Below, piece by piece: positions 54,426 through 63,328 of a stretch of 64,000 nt of DNA. How positions within the stretch are numbered: the stretch's first letter is position 1; every line of letters starts with the position of its first letter. The notes below the pieces were generated by a model that had not been told where the DNA came from, did no database searches, and was given only the letters and a program-made list of their open reading frames with translations. Both the position numbers and the translations under genes were made by a program. Source of the DNA: Pseudoalteromonas viridis (lineage in GTDB: Bacteria; Pseudomonadota; Gammaproteobacteria; Enterobacterales; Alteromonadaceae); NCBI RefSeq assembly GCF_017742995.1, contig NZ_CP072426.1:1054001-1118000 (forward strand). Reading direction: 5' to 3'.

Positions 54426-54986
54426 ATGATCTCAATTCTCCCTCTCGACCCATCTCATTACCCGGCAGTTATCGAGCTTGGCAACCTGGTGCATGGCGAG
54501 AACTATCTGGATCTGGACGGCATAAAAATGATGCATAAACTGGGTACTCAGCATGGACTAAACGCCTCATTTGTCGCCATTGATGAGTCTAATCAGGTAG
54601 TCGGGTTCAGAACGTCTTACAGCGCCGGTCAATGGCCTATTGATAAGTGGTGCTCCCCGGCATTGTGGCCAGTAGATGAGCAGCATATGGCGTACTTTAA
54701 GTGTATTGCGATCCACCCGGATGCGCAGGGACAAGGTATTGGACCCAGGTTACTCAAAGCGTCTGTCGAAGTGTTGAAACAACAAGGCGCAAAAGCAGGT
54801 GTATCGCACCTTTGGCAGCAAAGCCCAGGCAATGGTGCCGTGAAGTACTTCACTAAAGCCGGCGGTAAACTCATCAAAGTACACGATGACCGCTGGTTGG
54901 ATCTGACCTTGTACGAAGGATATCGGTGTACCCTTTGCGACACAGAATGTCATTGTCAGGCCGCTGAAATGGTACTGGAGTTCTGA
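54426..54986 (+). CDS. GNAT N-acetyltransferase with Cys-rich tail
   Basis: 186 residues. Acetyl-CoA motif A is FKCIAIHPDAQGQGIGPRLL. The C-terminus adds CTLCDTECHC, four Cys in ten residues, which could bind zinc or iron-sulfur; this is not a usual part of the domain. It overlaps the next gene by one base (TGATG), so the acetyltransferase and the amine oxidase are coupled. Confidence 0.85.
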   Translation: MISILPLDPSHYPAVIELGNLVHGENYLDLDGIKMMHKLGTQHGLNASFVAIDESNQVVGFRTSYSAGQWPIDKWCSPALWPVDEQHMAYFKCIAIHPDAQGQGIGPRLLKASVEVLKQQGAKAGVSHLWQQSPGNGAVKYFTKAGGKLIKVHDDRWLDLTLYEGYRCTLCDTECHCQAAEMVLEF

Positions 54987-56320
54987 TGCACGCTTTTGAT
55001 CCACTCCACGCTCCCCATTGTCAGGGCCAGCCGTTTGCCCCCAGTTACTGGGCTGCCACACAGCCTTTACCTGCCCCCCTGAGCGCGCCACAAACATCAG
55101 AGCACTTTGACGTAGCCATTATAGGTGGTGGCTTCACTGGGTTATTAAGTGCTTACTATCTCGCTCAAAACTATCAGCAAAAGGTGTGTGTACTTGAAGC
55201 CAATCAGGTAGGCTTTGGCGCCAGTGCCCGCAACGCCGGCTTTGCTTTGCCGGGCTCAGGGCGGCTTGGTTATGGCGATTATGCAAAACGTTGGGGACTG
55301 GACGTTAGCCGTGGCATTTATGATGAGTTTCAGGGTGGCGTTAACCGAGTCAGAGCACTCATCGATGAACACAAAATTGACTGTGACGCACAGGCATCGG
55401 GTTATCTGAAAATAGCGCATAATGCTCAGGCTTATGCCAACTTGCAAAGTGCAGCGCAGTTTATCTCAGATAACTTTGGCGGAGAAAGCAGTCAGTTGCT
55501 CAGTAAGGCAGAACTTGACGCACAGTTTATGTTGAACCACCACGCTCATGGTGCCATGCGCTACGAAAATGGCTTTGGTTTGCACCCGCTCAAACTCCTG
55601 CTCGGCTATCGTGACATGGCTATTAAAGCCGGTGTTACCTTGTTTGAACAGAGCCTGGTCAGCCAGGTTAAACACGGTCAGCGCCACACGCTGAGTGTAA
55701 ACGACCAGGAAATAAGTGCGGATAAGCTGCTTTATACGGGGAACGCTTACAACAACAAACACAGCCATCCTTTGATCGATAACCGCTACCTGCCTATCCT
55801 CAGCAGTATCTTTGTAACCCGTCCTCTCAGCGAGGATGAGCTGACACAAACAGGCCTGAAGACACATCAGGTAGTAATGGATACACGCAGGCTAAAATAT
55901 TACTACCGGCTACTGCCAGATAACCGCCTGCTATTTGGCGGACGAGGCGCAGTATTTGCCAAAGATCAGCACAAAACCAAGTATCTGACTCACCTTAAAA
56001 CAGCACTTGCCGAGTGTTTTCCATGCCTTAAAGATATAACACATGATTATTACTGGCACGGCTATATTGCCGCGGCACTGGATGATATGCCCCATGTCTT
56101 TTTTGAGGACAATGTGGGATATATTTTAGGTTACTGTGGCTCAGGCGTATCGTTTAGCTCCCAGGCGGCCTACCGGCTGGCGCAACTGGCAATGAAAGAC
56201 AGCGTGCCTGATTTACCCCTGTTCCAGCGCCCTTTGCCCAGGATCCCCTTTCCTCAGCTTCGCCGCTTCGGGCAATTGGGTTACTATCATCTGGCGCAAG
56301 TGCAGGATAAGTTTTCCTGA
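54986..56320 (+). CDS. FAD-dependent amine oxidoreductase (DAO family, PuuB-like)
   Basis: 444 residues. FAD-binding DVAIIGGGFTGLLSAYYLAQ near residue 40, SARNAGFALPGSG in the covalent/substrate region, and the C-terminal GYCGSGVSFSSQAAYRLAQL. Such enzymes oxidise gamma-glutamylputrescine, sarcosine or related amines to aldehydes. The paired acetyltransferase suggests handling of a polyamine-like substrate, but this is inference. No puu genes are adjacent. Confidence 0.8.
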   Translation: MHAFDPLHAPHCQGQPFAPSYWAATQPLPAPLSAPQTSEHFDVAIIGGGFTGLLSAYYLAQNYQQKVCVLEANQVGFGASARNAGFALPGSGRLGYGDYAKRWGLDVSRGIYDEFQGGVNRVRALIDEHKIDCDAQASGYLKIAHNAQAYANLQSAAQFISDNFGGESSQLLSKAELDAQFMLNHHAHGAMRYENGFGLHPLKLLLGYRDMAIKAGVTLFEQSLVSQVKHGQRHTLSVNDQEISADKLLYTGNAYNNKHSHPLIDNRYLPILSSIFVTRPLSEDELTQTGLKTHQVVMDTRRLKYYYRLLPDNRLLFGGRGAVFAKDQHKTKYLTHLKTALAECFPCLKDITHDYYWHGYIAAALDDMPHVFFEDNVGYILGYCGSGVSFSSQAAYRLAQLAMKDSVPDLPLFQRPLPRIPFPQLRRFGQLGYYHLAQVQDKFS

Positions 56321-56360
56321 GCAAGTTGGCTGGCAAACTTTGTATTCAGGCTTGTTAACA

Positions 56361-57053
56361 TTACCAGGGAATAGCCAGTCCCTGGTAATCATAAAACCCG
56401 CCGCTTTGCGCTTCGTGTAGTTCATCCAGCACCTGTTTCAGGCCTTGTGCAGATTCTTCGGCAGAGATCAGGGCATTAGGGCCACCCATGTCGGTTTTAA
56501 CCCAGCCCGGATGCAGCGCCACGGTTTTTATTCCCTCAGGTAACAGATCATTGGAAAGGCTCTTGATCACCGAATTTAACGCCGCTTTTGAGCTGCGATA
56601 GATATATCCACCACCTTTAGTGTTGTTGGTCATACTGCCGACTTTGGATGAGAGCACCGCAAAGGTCTTTAACTTACCCAGTCTTAGTTGCGGGGTGAAT
56701 GCCTCTGCCAATTTTAGCGGTGCAATCACATTGACTTCCATAACGCGCTTCCATTGTTCTACATCACAGTCGCCAAATGCATAGCCTTTTGGGCCATAGA
56801 CCCCGGCATTGTTTATCACCAAATCAATGGGTACATCACTAAGCGATGCGGCGAGTTTTGTCATTTGCGCATAGTTAGTGATATCCAGAGCGACTATCTG
56901 TAAATGGCTAAACTGCTGTTCCAGCTGCCATAATGCGTCAGCAGACTGCGGCGCTCTGCAGCTTGCCAAAACTCTCCAGCCTTGCTCAAGATACAGCTTA
57001 ACGAGCGCAAGCCCAATGCCACGATTTGCACCTGTGATAAAAAGTATGTTCAT
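56361..57053 (-). CDS. Short-chain dehydrogenase/reductase
   Basis: 230 residues. NAD(P) site FITGANRGIGLALVKLYLEQ, NNAG as VINNAGVYG, catalytic Tyr and Lys in YIYRSSKAALN, with Ser in VLSSKVG. The cofactor loop favours NADPH by the Arg residue (LASCRAP). Substrate unknown. It ends 41 bases from the convergent oxidoreductase gene. Confidence 0.88.
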   Translation of the reverse strand: MNILFITGANRGIGLALVKLYLEQGWRVLASCRAPQSADALWQLEQQFSHLQIVALDITNYAQMTKLAASLSDVPIDLVINNAGVYGPKGYAFGDCDVEQWKRVMEVNVIAPLKLAEAFTPQLRLGKLKTFAVLSSKVGSMTNNTKGGGYIYRSSKAALNSVIKSLSNDLLPEGIKTVALHPGWVKTDMGGPNALISAEESAQGLKQVLDELHEAQSGGFYDYQGLAIPW

Positions 57054-57117
57054 AAATTTATATCAGCCTTTTCTTAGTGCCCCAGTGACTATTATATACG
57101 TTTAAATCTTGCCGGGA

Positions 57118-57498
57118 TCACTCACTTTGTAGCCATGACAGGGCGTGTGCTTTGTCCTCAAAATAGCGAGATTCCCCATCTACAAACCAGTTTCCAACCA
57201 TAGCAGCCAGTTTTTGCCAACGGCTGTTGCCTAATACCGCTATCTTATAAAAGTCATGGCTGTGGCGCTGTGCCAGTGCCACATCGTCCCAGGCTGCATG
57301 CAGCTCCCAGCCCTCAAATTCAGTGACGTCGACCAGTACCCTGATTTGCTGCCCGGCAGCCGCTCTCAGCGCGCTGTCAATTACCGCCTTAATAGCCATA
57401 TAATCTGCATGGCTAACCTTGCCGAGCGCTTTAAAACTCATTAACAGACCGCCATTCAGGCGTTCGGTATCAACAGAGATAGAATGAAAGCGCTCCAT
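57118..57498 (-). CDS. SpoIIAA-like (STAS-fold) protein
   Basis: 126 residues of the SpoIIAA-like family: GKVSHADYMAIKAVIDSALR, then RVLVDVTEFEGWELHAAWDD, and FYKIAVLGNSRWQKLAAMVG, with a final ESRYFEDKAHALSWL. These small proteins bind ligands or lipids in the cytoplasm; role unknown. It is followed 7 bases upstream-side by the LysE gene on the same strand. Confidence 0.8.
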   Translation of the reverse strand: MERFHSISVDTERLNGGLLMSFKALGKVSHADYMAIKAVIDSALRAAAGQQIRVLVDVTEFEGWELHAAWDDVALAQRHSHDFYKIAVLGNSRWQKLAAMVGNWFVDGESRYFEDKAHALSWLQSE

Positions 57499-57505
57499 GG
57501 CAGCC

Positions 57506-58111
57506 TCAGCTCAGGATATGTGTGGTACTTATCCAAACTAGCAGAGAGGTTAACAAAAAGGCAAAAAATAAACGCAAAATACGCAACTGTTTGGGGGTTT
57601 TAATAAAACGGTGTAATACCCCACCAAACACCAGCCACAGGCTATCCACCAAAATGGCAATTGCAAAACACGTTATCGCCGCCAACACGGCTCCCATCAC
57701 AGGGCTCGTATCAGGCACACTGTTGTTGGCAAAAATGGCAATACAGGCTGCGTACGCCTTTGGGTTAAGCAAATTCAGAATAAAACCATCCCGAAAACCC
57801 ACTTCTCCCCCAGACACATCAGATAAACCACTGCGATTAGTCGCAATTTTATAGGCGACATAAAACAGGTAGGCGATGGCCACGCCCTGACACACAGCAC
57901 TGAGATTCGGATAGCTTAACAACAGCGCCCCCAGCCCCGTTGCAGCCGCAATAATTGCCACTAACAGCCCCAGCAGAATACCGGATAAAAATGGCACTCC
58001 ACGGCGCACACCTGAGCTGGCACCAACAGCGGCCAATGCTAAGGGTGCAGGACCTGGCGAGCCAAGTAACAATGCTGTGGTCAGAGCAATAGAAAATAAC
58101 GCTTCGTACAT
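57506..58111 (-). CDS. LysE-family exporter
   Basis: 201 residues with six membrane segments. The N-terminal family signature is LLGSPGPAPLALAAVGASSG. It exports amino acids or metabolites. It ends 7 bases from the SpoIIAA-like start, so the two are cotranscribed. The gap to prpF (about 50 bases) contains a GCCCGG-type hairpin that could end the prp mRNA. Confidence 0.85.
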   Translation of the reverse strand: MYEALFSIALTTALLLGSPGPAPLALAAVGASSGVRRGVPFLSGILLGLLVAIIAAATGLGALLLSYPNLSAVCQGVAIAYLFYVAYKIATNRSGLSDVSGGEVGFRDGFILNLLNPKAYAACIAIFANNSVPDTSPVMGAVLAAITCFAIAILVDSLWLVFGGVLHRFIKTPKQLRILRLFFAFLLTSLLVWISTTHILS

Positions 58112-58164
58112 CTTTTTCGTTCCTTAAAAAACAAGGCCCGGATTAACCGGGCCAATTTTCATCA

Positions 58165-59343
58165 CTAAATTTGTTCCTGCGGGACTCGAACATGTCCCTC
58201 CATCACCACTCGGGCGCTGCGGCTCATCACCGCTTTTTTTGCCAGCCAGCGGCCACTGACTTGTTCGGCTTCTGCGCCCACTTTCAAAGTGCCCGAAGGA
58301 TGGCCAAAAGTAACGCTGTTGCGCTCACCACCGCCTGCCGCCAGGTTCACCAATGTACCGGGGATAGCAGCAGCCGTGGCAATCGCCACTGCGGCCGTGC
58401 CCATCATGGCATGGTGCAACTTACCCATTGACAGCGCTCGAACAGACAGGTCAATGTCCTGCTGCGAAATGGCTTTGCCACTGGAGGCGGTATATGCCTT
58501 AGCACCACATACAAAGGCAATTTTAGGGGTGTGCTGACGCACCTTGGCTTCGTCAATGTGCTCAATCAGACCCATTTTTACGGCACCGTAAGCGCGGATC
58601 TGCTCAAATCGGGCCAATGCCGCGTCGTCACCATTGATCGCTTCTTGCAGCTCCACACCGGTGTAACCTAAGTCCTCGGCGCGGAAAAACAAAGTTGGGA
58701 TCCCGGCATTGATCATAGTCACATCAAACGTGCCAATCTCTGGCACTTCCAGTTGGTCGACCAGGTTGCCACTTGGGAACATATCTGCATCGCCGTCGGC
58801 TGGGTCTATAAATTCCACCACCACTTCGGCGGCGGGAAAAGTCACGCCATCAAGCTCAAAGTCGCCACTTTCCTGCACTTCGCCATTCGCCATAGGCACA
58901 TGAGCGATAATGGTTTTTTCAATGTTTGCCTGCCAGATCCGTACGACGGCAATGCCGTTTTCGGGTATTCTGCTGGCATCAACCAGGCCGTTGCTAATGG
59001 CAAAGGCCCCCACCGCTGCGGTCAGATTGCCACAATTGCCACTCCAGTCGATAAAAGGCTTGTCTATCGCGACCTGACCAAATAGATAATCCACATCATG
59101 GTCCGCTTTTTCACTTTTCGACAGGATCACGGTTTTGCTGGTGCTGGAAGTCGCGCCGCCCATACCATCAGTTTGCTTGGCATAAGGGTCCGGGCTGCCA
59201 ATCACTCGCAGCAGCAGTCTGTCGCGTGCTTCCCCAGGCACTTGTGCCGCCTCGGGCAGGGAGCTGAGATTAAAAAACACACCTTTGGAAGTGCCACCGC
59301 GCATATAGGTCGCCGGTACACGTAGTTGAGGTTTGAAAGTCAT
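58165..59343 (-). CDS. prpF: 2-methylaconitate isomerase PrpF
   Basis: 392 residues from the ATG at 59343, chosen for the AGGA before it and for the family length; the frame is open 27 codons further. The diaminopimelate-epimerase-like fold shows ATYMRGGTSKGVFF, with the conserved Cys region DWSGNCGNLTAAVG. It converts the trans product of AcnD to the cis form used by the cycle. Last gene of prpB-prpC-acnD-prpF in this order on the minus strand. Confidence 0.93.
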   Translation of the reverse strand: MTFKPQLRVPATYMRGGTSKGVFFNLSSLPEAAQVPGEARDRLLLRVIGSPDPYAKQTDGMGGATSSTSKTVILSKSEKADHDVDYLFGQVAIDKPFIDWSGNCGNLTAAVGAFAISNGLVDASRIPENGIAVVRIWQANIEKTIIAHVPMANGEVQESGDFELDGVTFPAAEVVVEFIDPADGDADMFPSGNLVDQLEVPEIGTFDVTMINAGIPTLFFRAEDLGYTGVELQEAINGDDAALARFEQIRAYGAVKMGLIEHIDEAKVRQHTPKIAFVCGAKAYTASSGKAISQQDIDLSVRALSMGKLHHAMMGTAAVAIATAAAIPGTLVNLAAGGGERNSVTFGHPSGTLKVGAEAEQVSGRWLAKKAVMSRSARVVMEGHVRVPQEQI

Positions 59344-59359
59344 AATTTTCATCCTAAAT

Positions 59360-59422
59360 AGCAGAGTGGACACCCTTTGCGGGTGCACTCTGCTCAGACA
59401 GGCTCCGCGTTTACTGCGGAGC
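59360..59422 (-). promoter_or_regulatory. Double hairpin between acnD and prpF
   Basis: AGCAGAGTG / CACTCTGCT with an inner CACCC / GGGTG (59360-59394), then GCTCCGC / GCGGAGC (59402-59422), fill the 89-base gap. No T tract follows on the minus strand. They may protect or process the mRNA and lower prpF expression relative to acnD. Confidence 0.55.
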
Positions 59423-59432
59423 AAGAACGGAA

Positions 59433-62021
59433 TTAAGCGTTTGCTTCCAGAAAGTCTTTAGCAAAGCGCTGCAGCACGCCACCGGCTTCGTAAATGGACA
59501 CTTCTTCTTCTGTGTCCAGACGACACAGCACCGGCACTTCTAGCTGTACGCCATTGCTGCGGTGGATGATCAGGTTCAGTGTAGCGCCTGGTGTGCGTGT
59601 GCCTTCGACATCGTAGGTTTCAGTACCATCGAGCTCCAGCGTTTTACGCGTTGTACCATTTTGGAACTCCAGTGGTAACACGCCCATCCCAATCAGATTG
59701 GTACGGTGGATACGCTCAAAGCCTTCAGCTACAATCACTTCTACACCCGCTAAACGCACGCCTTTGGCTGCCCAGTCGCGAGACGAGCCCTGACCATAAT
59801 CCGCACCGGCTACGATGATCAGCGGTTGCTTGCGCTCCATATAGGTTTCGATGGCTTCCCACATGCGAGTGACTTTGCCTTCTGGCTCAAGACGCGCCAG
59901 TGAGCCCTGCTTCACTTCGCCGTTTTCCAACACCATTTCATTCAGGAGTTTGGGGTTAGCAAAGGTAGCACGCTGTGCCGTTAAATGGTCGCCACGGTGG
60001 GTTGCATACGAGTTAAAGTCTTCTTCAGGCAAACCCATTTTCGCCAGATATTCACCAGCGGCACTGGAAGCAAGAATCGCATTCGACGGAGACAAGTGAT
60101 CTGTGGTGATGTTGTCACCCAAAATCGCCAATGGTCGCATACCTTTCATGGTGCGCTCACCTGCTAACGCGCCTTCCCAGTAGGGCGGACGGCGGATATA
60201 GGTACTCATCTCACGCCACTGATAGAGCGGGTCGTTGTCTTCACCATAGTCAACGCTTAGGTCAAACATAGGTTCGTAAACGGCACGGAATTGCTCCGGT
60301 TTCACGCTCTGTGCGATTACTGCATCAATCTCTTCATCGCTTGGCCAGATGTCTTTTAACGTAACCGGGTTGCCATTCTGGTCATGACCCAGCACGCCAT
60401 TTTCGATATCAAAACGCACTGAACCGGCAATCGCATATGCCACAACCAAAGGCGGTGATGCCAGGAAAGCCTGCTTAGCATAAGGGTGGATACGACCATC
60501 AAAGTTGCGGTTACCCGATAGGACAGCAGTGGCATAGAGGTCGCGGTCGATCACTTCTTGCTGAATTTTTGGATCCAGTGCCCCACTCATGCCGTTACAG
60601 GTGGTACAGGCAAATGCCACGATACCAAAGCCCAGTTGCTCAAGCTCAGGCAACAACTGTGCTTCTTCCATATAAGAGCGCACCGCTTTGGAGCCCGGCG
60701 CAAATGAGGTTTTAACCCACGGCTTACGGCTCAGGCCCAGCTTGTTGGCATTGCGTGCCAGCAAACCGGCGGCCACCACGTTACGCGGGTTACTGGTGTT
60801 GGTACAGCTGGTAATGGCAGCAATGATCACCGCGCCGTCTGGCATTTCGCCCTCACGCTGCTCGTAATCTGCCACAATGCCTTGCTTGGCCAGGTCTGCC
60901 GTTGCAACACGGCGATGCGGGTTTGACGGACCGGCCAGGTTACGGCCAACCGAAGATAAATCAAATTTCAGCACACGCTCGTACTGAGCGCCTGTCATAG
61001 CATCGGCCCACAACCCAGTGTGCTTGGCATATTGCTCAACCAGCTTAATTTGCTCGTCATCACGACCGGTCAGGCGCAGATAATCAATAGTTTGCTGGTC
61101 AATATAGAACATGGCAGCCGTGGCGCCATACTCAGGTGTCATGTTCGAAATGGTTGCCCGGTCACCCAAAGACAAGCCCTCGCAGCCTTCGCCGAAGAAC
61201 TCAAGGTACGAAGAAACCACGCGCTCCTGACGTAAAAATTCCGTGATGGCCAGCACGATGTCTGTGGCGGTGATCCCTGGCTGACGTTTGCCGACCAGCT
61301 CTACACCTACTATATCCGGCAAGCGCATATAAGAAGCACGACCCAGCATCACGCTCTCGGCTTCAAGACCCCCTACACCCACGGCAATTACGCCCAGTGC
61401 ATCCACATGCGGGGTATGGCTGTCGGTACCAACCAGGGTATCCGGAAATGCCACGCCATCGCGCGCCTGGATAACCGGCGACATTTTCTCCAGATTGATC
61501 TGGTGCAAAATACCATTGCCCGGCGGGATCACATCAACGTTTTTAAACGCTGTTTTGGTCCAGTTAATAAAGTGGAAGCGGTCGTCGTTACGGCGGTCTT
61601 CAATCGCCCGGTTTTTCTCAAAGGCGTTCTCTTCATAACCGGCGTGCTCTACTGCCAGGCTGTGATCAACGATCAGCTGAGTTGGCACCACCGGGTTTAC
61701 TTTGGCCGGATCGCCGCCTTTTTCAGCAATGGCATCACGCAAACCGGCAAGGTCTACCAGCGCCGTCTGGCCTAAAATATCATGACAGACCACACGCGCC
61801 GGAAACCAGGGGAAATCCAGGTCACGACGACGCTCGATAATTTGGCTCAGATAATCGTTGAGTTTTTCAGGCTCGGCGCGGCGCACCAGGTTTTCTGCTA
61901 ACACTTTAGAGGTATAAGGTAAGCCATCATACGCACCGGGCTTGATGGCTTCGACCGCTTCGCGCGTGTCGTAATAACACAGCGAAGAGTCAGGTAATTT
62001 TTTGCGAAATTGGCTGTTCAT
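59433..62021 (-). CDS. acnD: Fe/S-dependent 2-methylcitrate dehydratase AcnD
   Basis: 862 residues, aconitase-A-type. Iron-sulfur Cys ligands in ITSCTNTSNPRNV and FACTTCNGMSG; substrate motifs DSHTPHVDALG and DYGQGSSRDWAAKG. It dehydrates 2-methylcitrate to 2-methyl-trans-aconitate, which is why PrpF is needed. This AcnD-PrpF pair replaces the PrpD route of enterobacteria. Confidence 0.96.
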   Translation of the reverse strand: MNSQFRKKLPDSSLCYYDTREAVEAIKPGAYDGLPYTSKVLAENLVRRAEPEKLNDYLSQIIERRRDLDFPWFPARVVCHDILGQTALVDLAGLRDAIAEKGGDPAKVNPVVPTQLIVDHSLAVEHAGYEENAFEKNRAIEDRRNDDRFHFINWTKTAFKNVDVIPPGNGILHQINLEKMSPVIQARDGVAFPDTLVGTDSHTPHVDALGVIAVGVGGLEAESVMLGRASYMRLPDIVGVELVGKRQPGITATDIVLAITEFLRQERVVSSYLEFFGEGCEGLSLGDRATISNMTPEYGATAAMFYIDQQTIDYLRLTGRDDEQIKLVEQYAKHTGLWADAMTGAQYERVLKFDLSSVGRNLAGPSNPHRRVATADLAKQGIVADYEQREGEMPDGAVIIAAITSCTNTSNPRNVVAAGLLARNANKLGLSRKPWVKTSFAPGSKAVRSYMEEAQLLPELEQLGFGIVAFACTTCNGMSGALDPKIQQEVIDRDLYATAVLSGNRNFDGRIHPYAKQAFLASPPLVVAYAIAGSVRFDIENGVLGHDQNGNPVTLKDIWPSDEEIDAVIAQSVKPEQFRAVYEPMFDLSVDYGEDNDPLYQWREMSTYIRRPPYWEGALAGERTMKGMRPLAILGDNITTDHLSPSNAILASSAAGEYLAKMGLPEEDFNSYATHRGDHLTAQRATFANPKLLNEMVLENGEVKQGSLARLEPEGKVTRMWEAIETYMERKQPLIIVAGADYGQGSSRDWAAKGVRLAGVEVIVAEGFERIHRTNLIGMGVLPLEFQNGTTRKTLELDGTETYDVEGTRTPGATLNLIIHRSNGVQLEVPVLCRLDTEEEVSIYEAGGVLQRFAKDFLEANA

Positions 62022-62118
62022 AACTACTTCCAGGATTGCTCATTGGCTCAACGGCACAGCTCTTTATGATTATTGTCGGTGATCTGTGCCATACAGTGAC
62101 GAATGTTAAGTTGGGGGA

Positions 62119-63240
62119 TTAACGCTCGGACATAGCTGGAACCGGACGCAGTTCCTCACCCGTATATTCCGCTGACGGACGGATAATACGGTTGTCTGCT
62201 CTTTGCTCCATCACGTGACCTGCCCAGCCTGTCAGACGCGACATTACGAAGATAGGGGTGAACAGCTTAGTTGGGATCTTCATAAAGTGATAAGCCGATG
62301 CGTGGAAGAAATCCGCATTACAGAACAGCTTCTTCTCGCGCCACATCACCGCTTCGCAACGTACAGAAACCGGATAAAGCACGGTATCACCCACATCAGC
62401 TGCCAGCTTTTCAGACCAGCCTTTGATGATTTCGTTACGCGGATCAGACTCAGAGTAAATAGCGTGACCAAAGCCCATGATCTTTTCTTTACGCTCCAGC
62501 ATACCCATCATTTCCTGCTCAGCGTGATCGGCCGACTCAAAACGCTCAATCATTTCCATTGCCGCTTCGTTCGCACCACCGTGCAGAGGACCACGTAGCG
62601 AGCCGATGGCACCTGTGATACAAGAATGCATGTCTGACAGGGTAGAAGCACACACACGTGCAGTGAAGGTAGAGGCGTTAAACTCATGCTCTGCATACAG
62701 AATAAGTGAAACGTGCATTACGCGCTCATGCAACTCGCTTGGCTTTTCGCCATGCAACATATGCAGGAAGTGTGCACCGATTGAATCGTCGTCTGTTTCA
62801 ACATCAACACGTACGCCATCATGGCTAAAGCGATACCAGTAACAGATGATGCTTGGGAAACATGCCAGCATACGATCTGTGATGGCCTGCTGTTGTTCAA
62901 AGTCGTGCTCACCTTCCAGGTTACCCAGCATAGAACAACCGGTGCGCAGTACGTCCATTGGGTGTGCATCGGCCGGAATGCGCTCCAGCACCTCTTTTAG
63001 TGCCTGTGGCAGGCCACGTTGAGATTTTAGTAGTGCCTTGTAACTGTCCAGCTCTTGCTGGTTAGGCAATTTACCTTTTAGGATCAGATATGCGACTTCC
63101 TCAAACTGACAGTTTTCAGCCAGGTCTTTTACGTCGTATCCACGATAAGTCAGGCCTGAGCCTGATACACCCACTGTTGAAAGTGCCGTTTTACCTGCAA
63201 CCTGACCGCGAAGGCCTGCACCGCTTAATACTTTAGCCAT
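62119..63240 (-). CDS. prpC: 2-methylcitrate synthase
   Basis: 373 residues, citrate synthase family. GLTYRGYDVKDLAENCQFEE at the N-terminus, and catalytic residues in GPLHGGANEAAMEMIERF and IMGFGHAIYSESDPR. It joins propionyl-CoA and oxaloacetate. The 97-base gap to acnD holds a GGCACAG / CTGTGCC inverted repeat with a 24-base loop. The PrpC subgroup is judged by the operon. Confidence 0.95.
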   Translation of the reverse strand: MAKVLSGAGLRGQVAGKTALSTVGVSGSGLTYRGYDVKDLAENCQFEEVAYLILKGKLPNQQELDSYKALLKSQRGLPQALKEVLERIPADAHPMDVLRTGCSMLGNLEGEHDFEQQQAITDRMLACFPSIICYWYRFSHDGVRVDVETDDDSIGAHFLHMLHGEKPSELHERVMHVSLILYAEHEFNASTFTARVCASTLSDMHSCITGAIGSLRGPLHGGANEAAMEMIERFESADHAEQEMMGMLERKEKIMGFGHAIYSESDPRNEIIKGWSEKLAADVGDTVLYPVSVRCEAVMWREKKLFCNADFFHASAYHFMKIPTKLFTPIFVMSRLTGWAGHVMEQRADNRIIRPSAEYTGEELRPVPAMSER

Positions 63241-63286
63241 TTTGTTGTCTCCTGAATTTTACCTGCTGGTTAATTTCATTGTGATA

Positions 63287-63308
63287 AAAGCCGCAAGAAC
63301 GCGGCTTT
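63287..63308. promoter_or_regulatory. Hairpin between prpB and prpC
   Basis: AAAGCCGC and GCGGCTTT form an 8-bp stem with loop AAGAAC, 20 bases after the prpB stop. On the minus strand TTATCAC follows the stem, a poor T tract, so partial termination or mRNA processing is likelier than a full stop. Confidence 0.5.
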
Positions 63309-63328
63309 ATCTTTATCCTTTAAACTTT

